Shown: positions 25,659 to 37,168, numbered from the stretch's first letter. The stretch is DNA of 64,000 nucleotides from Nageia nagi (GCA_050084985.1 JBITNC010000001.1:58466001-58530000), one strand, 5' to 3'. Made by a program: numbers and translations. Notes: a model not told the origin generated them from the letters alone.

Positions 25659-26330
25659 TTGTCTCCTCAAATTCCTTTAAGAGTTATCCCATTAATAGAT
25701 GTATTTGAATTAGTTCAGCAAAATCCTTCACCTCATACAATTGATCCAAATATGGCTCAACCTACCCCTGCATATTTCCCTGCTTGGAATAGTATCCACC
25801 CCTTAGTGGTTCCTGCTAATTCTCCACATATTACCCAAGTAGCATTCAAAGTTTTTCCTAAATATGATGGGTCTAAAAAAATGCCTTATGAACATTGTCA
25901 AGATATGTCCTTACTAGCTTCTTACTTTGATATCAATGATAAAACTATTATGATGAGACTATTGTCTCATTATTTTAAAGGAAAGGTTGTTGAATGGTTT
26001 AGAACTCCCACTTCTCAATCCATAAATACATAAGGAGAGTTATGTTAGAATCTTATCAAGATATTTGCTAAAAATGGTAATGATAGTAGCTTTTTGAACC
26101 TCATAACATGTATCAAAAGACATCCACATGAATCTATAGATGATTTTAATTTAATATTTGAAAAAACTTGGAAAGATATTCCAATAAGGATTAGGCTAAG
26201 TAATGCTCAAGCCTTGGTATATTATAGGAAATCATTTCTCCTAGACCTTAATGTATTGATTATTATATCAAGTGACACTTTCTCAGAGGTCTATCAGATA
26301 GCTAAAATCGTTTAGCATACTTTGGTATCT
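25659..26330 (+). pseudogene. Element A gag
   Basis: The first frame (25659-26033) includes FKVFPKYDGSKKMPYEHCQDM and MMRLLSHYFKGKVVEWFRTP, the usual capsid pattern F...YDG...P..H...F...L....A..WF. The next frame (26094-26315) continues with HPHESIDDFNLIFEKTWKDIP, the E(S)xxDFxxxF motif. A TAA/TAG-containing gap separates them. The nucleocapsid end and the stretch to 27.27 kb are too decayed to read, apart from short phrases such as PYPLRYPFITDH that precede protease in this family. Confidence 0.75.
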
Positions 26331-27275
26331 TCTCGTAAGATATGGCCTAGATCTATCATGCCCTTATTTTCTAATTTACCTCTAAAATAGGCTCCATTAT
26401 AGATCTCACATTCTAGAGTATTAGCCTTACCCCCTCCTCCTTCTAAAAATGATATTCAAAACCAAGTTCCAATGTTACTAGCTCTTACATCTACAAGTAC
26501 TAATATCAGTTCTAATTCACAAGAACAAGATAGGATAAGGTAGCTAGAGATAACTATTAGAAATTTGACAAATAAGCTCACTTTGTAAGAGAGGTAGAAT
26601 AAAGGCTTTCGATTATAGGAGATATGATAATTAGTATTAGCTAAGATTTTAGCCTAGAAATAATCAACCAAAACCACCTCCTACTCCTAAAGCTATAAAT
26701 AATGTAGTAATGGTCAAATCTATAAAAAAAATAATGCTTCAAGTATTACATAATGGTGTCCTCCATGTTTAGCTCCTTGTTTTCTAGAATCCTATGTGGT
26801 GTATCAACATCAACACTTGGGCTTACATTCTAATTAATGGTAGAACTTGCATCAAATCCTATTATAGAATTTACCATGGTCAATTTTTGGCTTTTATGCT
26901 ATGTTGGAGAACAATCCAACTATGCTTAGACAAGAGCTTTCACCTCAGCACCCTTGCAACAAGCCCAACAAACTCAAAAAAATCAATAACCCATTTTAGC
27001 TCAACCTAATCCAAAAAGAGTAAAGGCTACAACCATATAATTAAGAAAATCAACTTTTGAGTCATCTTGGTCAAGTTTCTCAAGATCTGAAAAATATTTT
27101 CTCCTCAACAAAACATCCTACTATGACCAAAAATGAAGTCTTAGAAAAAGAGAGGCCTTATCCACTAAGATATCCTTTTATTACTGATCATCATAAGGAT
27201 AAAGCCACTCAATAATTCAAATCACATCAATCTACTAAAATAAGTAAGCATACCCTTTATATTCCATACAATATC

Positions 27276-27790
27276 ATGGAAGAATTAAAGAATACACCTT
27301 CTAGAATTTCAATGTTTGATTCATTAAGGATTCTATGTCAAATTGACCTTTTACAAGAAGCTTTGAAGCTTCAAAATAGTAAGAAAAGGGTAAATAAGGA
27401 TAATGTTGTCTTTGCAATATCTAATGATGTCCCTATAGCTCCTTTTGGTATAATAATACCCCCATCTTTTTATCTATCCTTTAGATTAGAAGGTTGGAAA
27501 GTTAATAATTGCATGATAGATATTGAAGCTACCATTATTATCATTTACAAATCATTGCAAATGAAATGAAATTGTATATTACTCGATGCATAGATAGATT
27601 TATACAACTTGATTCTCCCTCAGTAGATGTTGTTGGTAGTGTAAAAGGAGTTTTAATAACTCTTAATGTATTCTCTAATATTTATGTCATTCAAGATATT
27701 ATTTTTATTGATCTTCAATTGCTATTTGGGATATGCTTGTTAAGATAGTTCACTGCCAAGTTGGGAGGATACATAGCCTTAGATTATACA
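27276..27790 (+). pseudogene. Element A aspartic protease
   Basis: PSFYLSFRLEGWKVNNCMIDIEA corresponds to the P(F)xLSLxxNGxxLNNCMIDSGA entry to the active site; the aspartate stays but SG has become IE. The overlapping frame 27566-27748 continues with VDVVGSVKGVLITL and IYVIQDIIFIDLQLLFGICLLR, then LGGYIALDYTHIPF, which normally closes this domain. One frameshift near 27.56 kb divides it. Confidence 0.7.
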
Positions 27791-27840
27791 CATATCCCCT
27801 TCCTAAATAATATGCATCCAATATTAGTTACAGTTGAAAG

Positions 27841-28240
27841 AGAGCATGAGTTATGGACAATGTATTTTGATGGGGCTAGATGTAAACATAGTTTGGTGTG
27901 GGTGTTATTTTCAAATCACCATAAGGACACATGAGACAATTCTCATTCATATTCACATGGATTTGCATAATTAATGTTGCTAAATATGAAGCCCTTTATT
28001 TAGGATTTCCAAAGAAATTAGCATGGGCATAATATGCCTAGTGGTGCATGGTGATTCTGAACTAGTCATGAAGCAAGTTAGAGACTAGATTAGTGTGAAA
28101 CATCACTATTTGAAGACCTAAAAAAATAGAATATGGGACTTATTAGAGTCATTCCTAGAAATCAATTTCATCACTATTCCTAGGAGGTATAATCAAGTTA
28201 TTGATGCACTTGCTAGTAAAGAAGCACATTTCAACCTTAC
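27841..28240 (+). pseudogene. Archaeal-type RNase H located before RT in element A
   Basis: WTMYFDGARCKHS gives the first catalytic D, INVAKYEALYLG the E, VHGDSELVMKQVRD the second D, and NQVIDALASKEA the last D, in the order and spacing of type I RNase H. Frameshifts separate the parts, but all four acidic residues survive. It lies directly after protease (LDYTHIPF) and about 0.5 kb before RT. In element B the comparable domain lies after the Ty3 RNase H. It would help degrade RNA in RNA-DNA hybrids. Confidence 0.75.
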
Positions 28241-28699
28241 TTATCATAAGAGAGGAAGCTACAGAGTTAAATTCCTATGTAGGCCATATATTCCTGATAC
28301 TATAAACTTCTATAAGCTATTTGATTCTAATGATCATATTATAAATTTTTTTATAGATGAAGTAGTAGTTCATACCTTAGTATTGAAGAACTATCTGAGT
28401 ATTTCTAAGAATCAGATGTTATATAACTTAGAAATAATGTCATACCCAAAGGTTTGCTTTCTTTTGAATAATTATTTGATTCTAAAGGTATCCAAAAGGC
28501 CAAAAATTTGGTTATTCAAAAGGAGAGTAATGTTGAGATGCAAGCTGAACCCAAGAAATGCAAAAAAGTTGGATTAGAATGCTCTAAAGAAAAAAAAAAC
28601 CATTTTTTAGATTTATCATTAGTTCTTAAAAGAAATTGCTTGGACTTATGATGATCTAAAAACATATGACAAGAATATCATCCAAAACACCATTGAACT

Positions 28700-30037
28700 T
28701 GAACCAAAAGCAAAACCATATAGGTAGAAATAAAGCCTAGTATACCTAAAGGTAGAAGAAGTTATGAAGCAAGAGTTGCTGAAACTCCTTGATACTAGAA
28801 TTATCTAGCCTATTAAGCATACTTATTAGGTGGAAAGTCTAGTACCAATAAGAAAAAAAGTGCAAAAATCAGATTGTATGTAGATTTTAAAATTCTAAAT
28901 CAGTTGTCTCTTAAACATAATTATCCTCTTCCCCCTATGGAGCAAATCCTACATATAGTAACCAAGGCATGTTGTTTTTCTATGATTGATGGTTATTCAA
29001 GATTTAACCAAATTTGGGTAAAGCATGAGGATCAGTTCAAAACTGCATTCACAACCAAATGGGAGACATTTGCATTTTAGAGAATGTCTTTCGATCTCTC
29101 TAATGTTGGGGCTACTTTTCAAAGAGCTATGGACCATGCCTTTGGTGATTTGATAAACAAGATTATTTTAGTCTACTTAGATGACATCACTATATTTTCC
29201 AATAGTAAAAAGACTACTTGAATCATCTTACACAAGTTTTTTGAAAAATGTATAGAATTTGGGATTTCAATCAATCCCAAAAAGTCTATTTTTATGGTTA
29301 ACAAAGGAAAATTGCTTAGTCATGTTGTCTCAGAAAAAGGATTGGTAATTGATCCAAATAGATTAAAAGCTATTGAAGCATTTCCTTTACACTCCAAAAA
29401 GAAGGCCCTACAATCTTTCCTTGGTCAAATAAATTTCATTAGAAAATTTATTAATGATTTTTCAAAGATAGTTTCTCCAATTATAGCAATGTTAAAGAAA
29501 TATGTTGTATTATCCTAGTTAGAGGAAGCAAAGCAAGCTTTTTAGGATATTAAAAAGGCTATAATAGAAGCACCAATTTTGAAGAACCTAAATTTTTCAA
29601 AAGACTTTATCATGTATGCATATGGAGCAGAGAAAAGTGTTGCTGCCATCTTAGCACAAAAGGATGACTAGAAAGAAGAACGTCTTATTTTCTTTCATAT
29701 CCAAACACTCCATCAACATCAAAGAAGGTACTCACTTATTGAAGTGCAAGTGTTTTTCATAATGAAAGGGCTTAAAAAGTTTAAGCATTATGTGTCATAT
29801 AATAAGATTCTTGTATATACTATTCACCCTGATGTAAGAAATTATGTCATTCAAAGAGAATTGGGTGAAGGAAAGGCTAGTTGGATCACAAGAATAATGG
29901 AATATGATATAGAAATTAAACCAATCAAACTGATAAGGGAAATATCCCTCTATGAAAATATAGTAGAGGCTACACACATGATTACTATCATAGAGGATGA
30001 GGAGCATCTCAATCAAGAAAGTGATTGGATAAAATAA
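28700..30037 (+). pseudogene. Element A reverse transcriptase and Ty3 RNase H
   Basis: RT: YVDFKILNQLSLKHNYPLPP, MIDGYSRFNQI, KTAFTTKWETFAF, then NVGATFQRAM and LVYLDDITIFSNS (about 29.17 kb), followed by the thumb (VIDPNRLKAIEAFPL, FLGQINFIRKFINDF). RNase H: FIMYAYGAEKSVAA (about 29.6 kb; first D changed to G) and VFFIMKGLKKFKHYV. At 29543-29545 TAG replaces the CAG of AFQDIK. Multiple stops make it dead. It belongs to the same type as plant polyproteins with the YLDDI box. Confidence 0.85.
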
Positions 30038-30119
30038 TTTATATTTTATTTTAGGACTGATAAATATCCTAAATTTTTGGATAGATTTCAAAGAAAGAGA
30101 TTTAGACTATAAGCATTGA

Positions 30120-31065
30120 ATTTTGTGATGACAGATGACTATATTTATAGAAAATATTTTGATCAAACCTTGTTAAGATGTGTAACTCATGATGTAGCCT
30201 AAAGAATTTTATATGAATTTCATTATAGATTATCTAGAGGAAACTATAGTGGTCCAACTATTACAATAAAAGTATTACAAGTTGCATACTATTAGCCTAC
30301 TAAATTTTTAGATTCATTCAAGATATCCTAGGAATGTGAAAAATGTAGTAGATATGTGAAAAAAAGAAGATAAGCTATAATGCCTCTTAAGTCTATGCTT
30401 GTTGAGTAACCATTCCAACAATGGGGTCTTGATTTCATTGGTGTTATAAATCCAAATTCCTTAGCAGGCCATAAATTTATTCTGACTACAATAGATTATT
30501 TCATAAGGTGGTTGAAAGCTATTCCATGCAAAAGTGCAAATCAAGAGGAAGTGATTGAAATTGTTAAGAGATTGATTATTTACTTTGGTATCCCATAGAA
30601 TATTATATCAAGTAATGGTCCTGAATTTGTTGGAGCTAATCTATCATACCTTACTATTGAGGATGGGATCTATTGGATGTTCTCTTCAAATTATTATCTA
30701 CAAAGGAATAGATTAGCTGAATCAATAAATAAAAACTTAACCCAAATTATCAAAAGAATAATTGAAGGGAATCCTAGAAAATGGTATACATAATTGAATT
30801 ATGTATTATGAGAAGATAGGATATGTATCAAATAAGCTATCAAAACATCCCTTTATGCATTAGTATATGGTAAAAAACTAGTCCTACCAATTCATCTTGA
30901 CTTTTTTGAATTAAAAATTTTACAAGGGCTAGAAGACTATGATTTTAAGTCATTGCAAGCAAGATTCAATTAGCTAATAAAATTGGAAGAAGATAGAAAC
31001 AAAGTATATCAGTCATTCTAACATAGACAATAGATAGTTAAGAATTGGTTTGATATGAAAAAGTC
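30120..31065 (+). pseudogene. Element A integrase, N-terminal and core part
   Basis: Zinc region: EFHYRLSRGNYSG ... YY(W)P ... CEKCSRYVKKRR. Core: FQQWGLDFIGVINPNS (first D), GPEFVGANL preceded by SSN where SDN is usual (second D replaced by N), and NRLAESINKNL (third acidic residue E). It continues through YALVYGKKLVLP-like and ARFNQLIKLEED-like sequence to NWFDMKKS, where it is cut at AAGTC (31061-31065) by the composite insertion. Confidence 0.85.
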
Positions 31066-31954
31066 TGATGAGACTCAAAGTGGTCTCATTTTTGATGCAT
31101 TTATTTGATATATTAAGGACATTTGGAACACTAATATGACTTGAATGATATTATCAATTATTATAAACTGTCTAATTTAATGTTGAATGCATAGTTGTTT
31201 GATCTTTCATTTATTAATGTTATTTGTAATTTTGATGCATAAAAAATACTGTTTTATGTTGAATAATGTTTGCTGAGCACATATTCTGACTTCTCATAAG
31301 AATGATGGCTGTAAGTATCAAGTTTCTAGCTCTAGAGTAATCTAATTGAAAGCTCCAGAAACGGCATAAGTCTAGCTCCAGAAATCGACTTACGTCCAGC
31401 ACCAGAAAACAACTTAAGATTGGCTCCAGAAACTGACTTCAGTCTAGCACCAGAAAGTGACTTCAGTCTAGCACCAGAAAGCGACTCAAGTCTGGCTCCA
31501 GAAATCAACTTAAGTCTAGCACCAGAAAGCGACTTCAGTCCAGCACCAGAAAGCGACTTGAGACTAGCTTTTGTAATGAGATTATACCAGTACGTTTGGA
31601 AAAGCAATAAAAAGGTGTGACAATTCTTTAATACTGTTTCAATTATGAGTCTCTACTGGGAAGAGGGGGCCCACTCCTACTGGTAGAGGTCTCTTATTTG
31701 TTTCATGTCAATTTCCAGTTTTCTGCAAAGTATTCAATAGCAGCTTAGTGTGTGTGTTTTCTCCATTTCCTTCCATTCAATGCAATTTTATCTTTCCAGT
31801 TTAAGTCCTGCAAGTCTGAATTTAGCATTATTGTATGATTGAAATTTGAATTTTCCAAGTAGAACAAGGGTTAAAACAGAGTCCTCAACTGCATATAGCC
31901 TTGTACACCAACTCAGGATTGACAAAAATTAAATGATGAATTGACGCCTCATCA
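31066..31954 (+). repeat. LTRc: plus-oriented LTR with internal deletion
   Basis: Starts TGATGAGACTCAAAG and ends GACGCCTCATCA, giving terminal inverted repeats TGATGAG/CTCATCA. It is 889 bp, against 1436 bp for LTRb. The missing part runs from position 36119 of LTRb into the 24-bp repeat array, with GCTAGTCTC at both edges; it removes the TATA box and the predicted transcription start. AAGTC precedes it. Confidence 0.9.
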
Positions 31955-31958
31955 TTTT

Positions 31959-31976
31959 TGGCGCCGTTGCCGGGGA
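31959..31976 (+). promoter_or_regulatory. Primer binding site, plus orientation
   Basis: TGGCGCCGTTGCCGGGGA, 18 of 18 complementary to the 3' end of plant tRNA-Asp including CCA. It lies four T's after LTRc and in the same orientation. This primer choice is typical of Athila elements. Confidence 0.88.
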
Positions 31977-32123
31977 AGGTGTTAGTTAGGACTGGTGACA
32001 ACAATTCTTGTAGTAGGACTCCTACCAGTACCATATTAGAAATTATGTGCAGCCATGTTTCCTCAAAGGGGATCTTTGAGTGGTCGTGAGTAGCAGCCAT
32101 ACAAGAGTTCTTCAGTCAAACTG

Positions 32124-32151
32124 TTTTGTACTTGTTTTGTACTTGTTTAGA
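32124..32151. other. Inverted template-switch junction
   Basis: The plus-oriented leader, ending TTTAGA, meets minus-oriented RT sequence starting AGAGGTGAAACCC. TAGA (32148-32151) is common to the leader (complement at 46642-46645) and to pol (43256-43259). Just before it, TTTTGTACTTG is present twice in tandem (32124-32134, 32135-32145) but once in the other leaders. Confidence 0.85.
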
Positions 32152-35100
32152 GGTGAAACCCATCTACTATCAGAAATAGGATAGATAAAATCTACTTTCA
32201 ACAATTTTTCTATTTCTGTTTTCACAATATCTTTAAGAGCTGGGTTTATTCTCCTAGGAGGTTGGTTTACAGGCCTTGAATCATCTGTATAAATATGATG
32301 AGTACAAATGTCAGGATGAATACCTTTCATGTCTGAGTAGTCCCAAGCAAATGCTCTTGTGTGAGCTTTCAGCATTTCAATTGTGTCTTCTTCTTCTTGA
32401 AAAGTTAACCAGCTACTGATGTTGAGTGTCTTTCCAAGCAAGATCTGAACTGATTTTATTCCTGGTGCAATGAAACTGCTTTGATCCGGAAGTTGAGCTA
32501 GTGAATTCAACGGACACTGATGTGGGAATAATGAATGAAATATTTTTGTTCTTTCTCTAAAGGCTTCTCCTTTTGGTATAACATGGGTAAGTGGACATCT
32601 GAATATTGATAAAAAGTGAGTCTGATCATTATTTGGTATGTTAAAGGCATCTTGAACACTTACCAATGATGAAATTTGGTCTTCTTCTTTTAGCTCTCCT
32701 ATTTGTTCACAATTTATTTCCTTTGGAATTTCTTCCAGTTCTTCCACATGTTCCTGAATTGCAATTGTGGCCAAGGCTGCAAATGTTTCAGCTCCATCAG
32801 GTTCAGGTTCATCAATCCACAATTGTCCTTGATACTCAAGAGTAGGTTGAGCAGGAGGGTACAAAGAGATAGTTTTCATATGATGTCCATCAGAAATTGT
32901 CATATCTCCAGATCTGCAATTGATAAATGCTGCTGCAGTTGCTAACCATGGTCTGCCTAAGATTATAGGATATCCATTATTTCCTTTTGTCTTTAATACC
33001 AAAAAATCTGTTGGATATTCCCATGAATCAACAGTGATTTGCACATCATCAATTATTCCTTCTGGTGTAGCTGTAGACTGGTCTGCCAATTGTAGAATCG
33101 TTGTTGTTGGTCTGACCTCTGACAATGACAATTCCTCTGTCAAGTCTGTAGTTTATAACATTAATTGCTGCTCCCAAGTCAATCAATACATTTGGAATTT
33201 TGGTTCCTTTAATATATACTGTGATAATTGGAGTACCAGGATCTCCATACTTGGGATTGATTATTTTACCAGATAGTAGTTCAGCTACCTTACCATCTAC
33301 TTGAATGGTTTCTGGATAAGTTTTCTTCTTTCTCCCTCCTTTTCTAATGCATAACTCTTTCACAAGTTTGTTTAATTCTGGAACTTCTTGAATTGCTTGT
33401 AACACTGGAATAGATATATTGAGCTTTTTTAATTCTCTAAGTAATTCAGACTCTTTTTCAATTGGTTTGATTACTAACCTTTCAGGATATGGAATCTGTT
33501 CTTCCTTTTTCTTTTGTACCTCTTTTTGGGCTGTACTTTCAATAGTGTGATCAGATTCTTCATTATTTATTTCTGTGACTACCGGAGGATTCAAATCTGT
33601 TATTTTTACTGGTTCTGTTATCTTCCTCCCAGATCTTAATTGGATCTCGTCACATTGTATAGCATTAATTGAGGCAGTATCATTCTGATCAATGTGATAG
33701 GCGACTTGCCTATTGTTGGGATTTGGAACAGGTTGAGCTGGTAATGCAGGCTGTTTCGGCTGTATTTGGCTTTGACTTGTCTGAGCTGGCCCTGGTAATA
33801 ATACTTGTTGTTGTTGAGTGTTCTGATTCCATTTCCTTTGCTGATTTCCCTGGTTCCAGCCAAATTGACCTCCTTGATTCCAATTTGGCTGCATTCCTTG
33901 ATTCCAATTGGACTGATTCCAACTAGAGTGATTATTCCATGGTCCTCCCCACTGGTGATTTTGACTGGATTGTGTCCAATCCTGATTTAACATCCATGGA
34001 GGATATGGTATCATATTAGGTGGATACTGCATATTCCACCAAGATTGTAAATAAGGCCTTGTTGAGCCTTGCACATTGTTGTTTCCTCTTGGTGCTACAT
34101 AGCTTGCATCTCCTGTCATACTTGCTAATGACATTTGGGCTACTGTTAAACATTCACAGTCATCTGTCTTATGATTTTTCTGACATAATCCACATATTTC
34201 TGTTTTGTTGAGAGGACATTCATGAAGTGCATGCTTCTTTCTACACCTAGGACAATAGACAGCTAATGGTTCTTGTGAGTCTTGTGGATCTTTTGCTTTA
34301 GCTGCCCTAGTGGTTCCTCCTTTTAATTGGTTCAATTCCACCAAGATGTCGGTTTTGAAATTGGCCAATTCTTCAATGAGTTCACTAACAGCACTATCCT
34401 TAGTGTGAAGTTTCGTTTTGCGAGTAGGAGCTCTAGTCCTTGAGTAATTTGTGCACAGCTCAATGATTTCATCCAAATCTAATGTATAAATATTTCCTCT
34501 TCCCATTAGATTCAAAACATCAAGGGATGATTCTAACAATCCTCGTAGAAATATTGTCTTCACAAAATCAGGATCAAAATTAGTTCCTACCCGTTTTTGC
34601 ACAAAAAGGAACCGATCCAAATAATCCTCCAAGCTTTCTGATTCTTCTTGCTTGATTCTGAATAGTTCATCTTTCCTGTCCTTGACTCTGCAATACTCTT
34701 GATATTTTTCCAGAAATAATCTTTCCATTTCTGCCCAAGTGGTGATAGAATCTGGCGGAAGTCCCATGAACCATCTCATTGCATTATCCTTCAAGGTAGA
34801 AGGAAAGAGTTTCAACTTCTGATTATCCAATTCATAATCATATGTTTTACATATGATTTTAAATTCAAATAAGAACTGATCAGGATCCTCATTTGGAAAG
34901 CCTCTAAAGTTGGGTAACACTGATGGTGAGATATTCTTCATTGGGGCATCAACTCCTGGAGTAAGTAGGATGGGAAAAGAGAAGGTTCTATTTGGATTTT
35001 GTGGATTTGCTCCTCCTCCACCACTACCTCCAGTAGCATTAGTACTACCCGTACCTCCTGACATATTATATAATGGATTAACAAAAGTTGCAAAAGTTCC

Positions 35101-35508
35101 AAAAGGTCTTTTTGCTTCTTCCCTTTCAGCTTCAGAATCTGTTTCACTTGAAGGAATCTGGATGTGCAATGGTGAAGAAATTTCAGAAAATCTTACAGGT
35201 TCCTTTTCTGAAACATTAATTTCTGTAGATTGTTCAAGAGATTTTTCTTTAGTTAATTTTTCTTCAAGATGCCCAGGATCTTGTCCCTCTGATGACTGTG
35301 ATTGTGAGTTTTCTTCAATTTCAGCTGATAAAAATTGCTCAACAACACCAGGACTTTCGTCAACAATTTCAGCTTGCTGTGATGAGGTAGCTTTTCCTAA
35401 ATCAACAGGTCTTCTTTGGGGGGGTTTTACTGGAGTGTAACCTCTACCTCTACTACTCCTACTTTTATTACTAATAAATCTTCCCCTCTCATCTCTAGCT
35501 CTATTCAT
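32152..35508 (-). pseudogene. Composite, partial gag-pol copy (gag, protease, start of RT)
   Basis: Starts MNRARDERGRF at 35508, 217 bases from LTRb. Gag, the two zinc knuckles and the Asn/Gln/Trp-rich linker read without a break to the protease site VLIDLGAAINVI. There an extra T (run 33152-33154) shifts the frame; the second frame (33143 leftward) continues through ILGRPWLATAAAF to the RT entry SRWVSPL, where the inverted junction cuts it. Unlike the full copy it keeps five T's at 35109-35113, so its gag start is intact. About 99.5% identical by eye to 43260-46611. Confidence 0.9.
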
Positions 35509-35702
35509 TCATTCTAAATAATCAACTTTGAAATCAAATCTAAACAAGTACAAAATAGTTTGACTGAAGAACTCTTGTATGGCTGCTACTCACGACCACT
35601 CAAAGATCCCCTTTGAGGAAACATGGCTGCACATAATTTCTAATATGGTACTGGTAGGAGTCCTACTACAAGAATTGTTGTCACCAGTCCTAACTAACAC
35701 CT

Positions 35703-35720
35703 TCCCTGGAAACGGCACCA
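35703..35720 (-). promoter_or_regulatory. Degenerate primer binding site next to LTRb
   Basis: Minus strand TGGTGCCGTTTCCAGGGA. It differs from the other two copies at three of 18 positions (35707, 35710, 35717). The surrounding leader is otherwise nearly unchanged, so substitutions are concentrated here. Confidence 0.85.
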
Positions 35721-36067
35721 AAAATGATGAGGCGTCAATTCATCATTTAATTTTTGTCAATCCTGAGTTGGTGTACAAGGCTATATGCAGTTGAGGACTC
35801 TGTTTTAACCCTTGTTCTACTTGGAAAATTCAAATTTCAATCATACAATAATGCTAAATTCAGACTTGCAGGACTTAAACTGGAAAGATAAAATTGCATT
35901 GAATGGAAGGAAATGGAGAAAACACACACACTAAGCTGCTATTGAATACTTTGCAGAAAACTGGAAATTGACATGAAACAAATAAGAGACCTCTACCAGT
36001 AGGAGTGGGCCCCCTCTTCCCAGTAGAGACTCATAATTGAAACAGTATTAAAGAATTGTCACACCTT

Positions 36068-36073
36068 TTTATT
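36068..36073 (-). terminator. Polyadenylation signal in LTRb
   Basis: Minus strand AATAAA, about 340 bases after the predicted transcription start and within the predicted R region. The same signal is at 47172-47177 in LTRa. An RNA ending some 20 bases further would have an R of about 360 bases. Confidence 0.55.
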
Positions 36074-36440
36074 GCTTTTCTAAACGTACTGGTATAATCT
36101 CATTACAAAAGCTAGTCTCCCCTTTTCCTGTCACTAAGTCTCTATTTATTCTAATAGGCTCCTATCTGCTTTTTAACTAATCTTTCTAAATATATACTAT
36201 TTGACCTATTCATTTGGGTCATACAATCCTTCTTATCCTACGCTGTCTGCTGATATTCTGGAGATAATTCTGTAAAGATTAAGTCTAAAACAGAATTAGT
36301 TACTTTGTCCTTAAGACTAGTTCCTAATCGGAATAAGTCTACTTGACTTCTTCTTTGGCTCCCCTAGTTTCTCTAACTGATCCACGTTCTTCTCTGTCTT
36401 CAATGTAGCTGTCATCTTAGCTCCGTGCGTTTGATTCTTC

Positions 36441-36447
36441 TATATTT
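36441..36447 (-). promoter_or_regulatory. TATA box of LTRb
   Basis: Minus strand AAATATAG, with the TATA core at 36444-36441. The position where LTRa ends (equivalent to 36414) is about 30 bases downstream, the usual distance to a plant transcription start. It is the only good TATA-like element at that distance. Confidence 0.65.
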
Positions 36448-36540
36448 CTGGAACTATAACTCAGGAGCCTTTCTGGCGCTATATTTCAGGAACCTTTCTG
36501 GAGCTACATTTCAGGAGCCTTTAAACAGTTTCTGGATCCA

Positions 36541-36870
36541 AACTTAAGTCACTTTCTGGAGCTTAAAATGAAGTCGCTTTCTGGTGCTAGTCTCAAGTCG
36601 CTTTCTGGTGCTAGTCTCAAGTCGCTTTCTGGTGCTGGACTGAAGTCGCTTTCTGGTGCTAGTCTCAAGTCACTTTCTGGTGTTGGACTGAAGTCGCTTT
36701 CTGGTGCTAGACTTAAGTTGATTTCTGGAGCCAGACTTGAGTCGCTTTCTGGTGCTAGACTGAAGTCACTTTCTGGTGCTAGACTGAAGTCGATTTCTGG
36801 AGCCAATCTTAAGTTGTTTTCTGGTGCTGGATGTAAGTCGATTTCTGGAGCTAGACTTATGTCGTTTCTG
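36541..36870 (-). repeat. 24-bp minisatellite in U3
   Basis: About 13 imperfect units of the type AAGTCGCTTTCTGGTGCTAG plus four bases (+ strand), with variants GGAGC/GGTGC. The same array, shorter, is in LTRc (about 31350-31568, reverse complement). LTRa stops before it. It lies upstream of the TATA box, where array length could affect promoter activity. Confidence 0.85.
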
Positions 36871-37160
36871 GAGCTTTCAATTAGATTACTCTAGAGCTAG
36901 AAACTTGATACTTGCAGCCATCATTCTTATGAGAAGTCAGAATATGTGCTCAGCAAACATTATTCAACATAAAACAGTATTTTTTATGCATCAAAATTAC
37001 AAATAACATTAATAAATGAAAGATCAAACAACTATGCATTCAACATTAAATTAGACAGTTTATAATAATTGATAATATCATTCAAGTCATATTAGTGTTC
37101 CAAATGTCCTTAATATATCAAATAAATGCATCAAAAATGAGACCACTTTGAGTCTCATCA

Positions 37161-37168
37161 TTCTCCCC
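37161..37168 (-). promoter_or_regulatory. Polypurine tract of the composite
   Basis: Minus strand GGGGAGAA directly before the LTRb start TGATGAG. Plus-strand DNA synthesis starts at this boundary. The same LTR boundary forms the left terminus of the composite at 31066. Confidence 0.8.

Larger units (their letters stand above)
35725..37160 (-). repeat. LTRb: complete 1436-bp LTR of the composite
   Basis: On the minus strand it runs from TGATGAGACTC (37160) to GCCTCATCA (35725), with a polypurine tract before it and a primer site after it, so it is shared by two tandem element bodies. Predicted parts: U3 37160-36415 with a 24-bp repeat array, R from 36414 to about 36050, U5 to 35725. Confidence 0.9.

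Noticed and set aside
31959-31976. A tRNA gene suggested by the tRNA-Asp 3' end complement
   Set aside because: Only the 18-base primer site is present; no tRNA body or promoter boxes surround it.
34910-35440. A 176-residue open frame antisense to gag, repeated at 46014-46543
   Set aside because: It shadows the gag frame, has no family motif, and is broken in the second copy by the same one-base change that affects gag.
36541-36870. CRISPR-like pattern of short direct repeats
   Set aside because: Units are contiguous 24-bp minisatellite copies without unique spacers, in plant retroelement DNA; the 26-bp and 47-bp arrays are rejected for the same reason.
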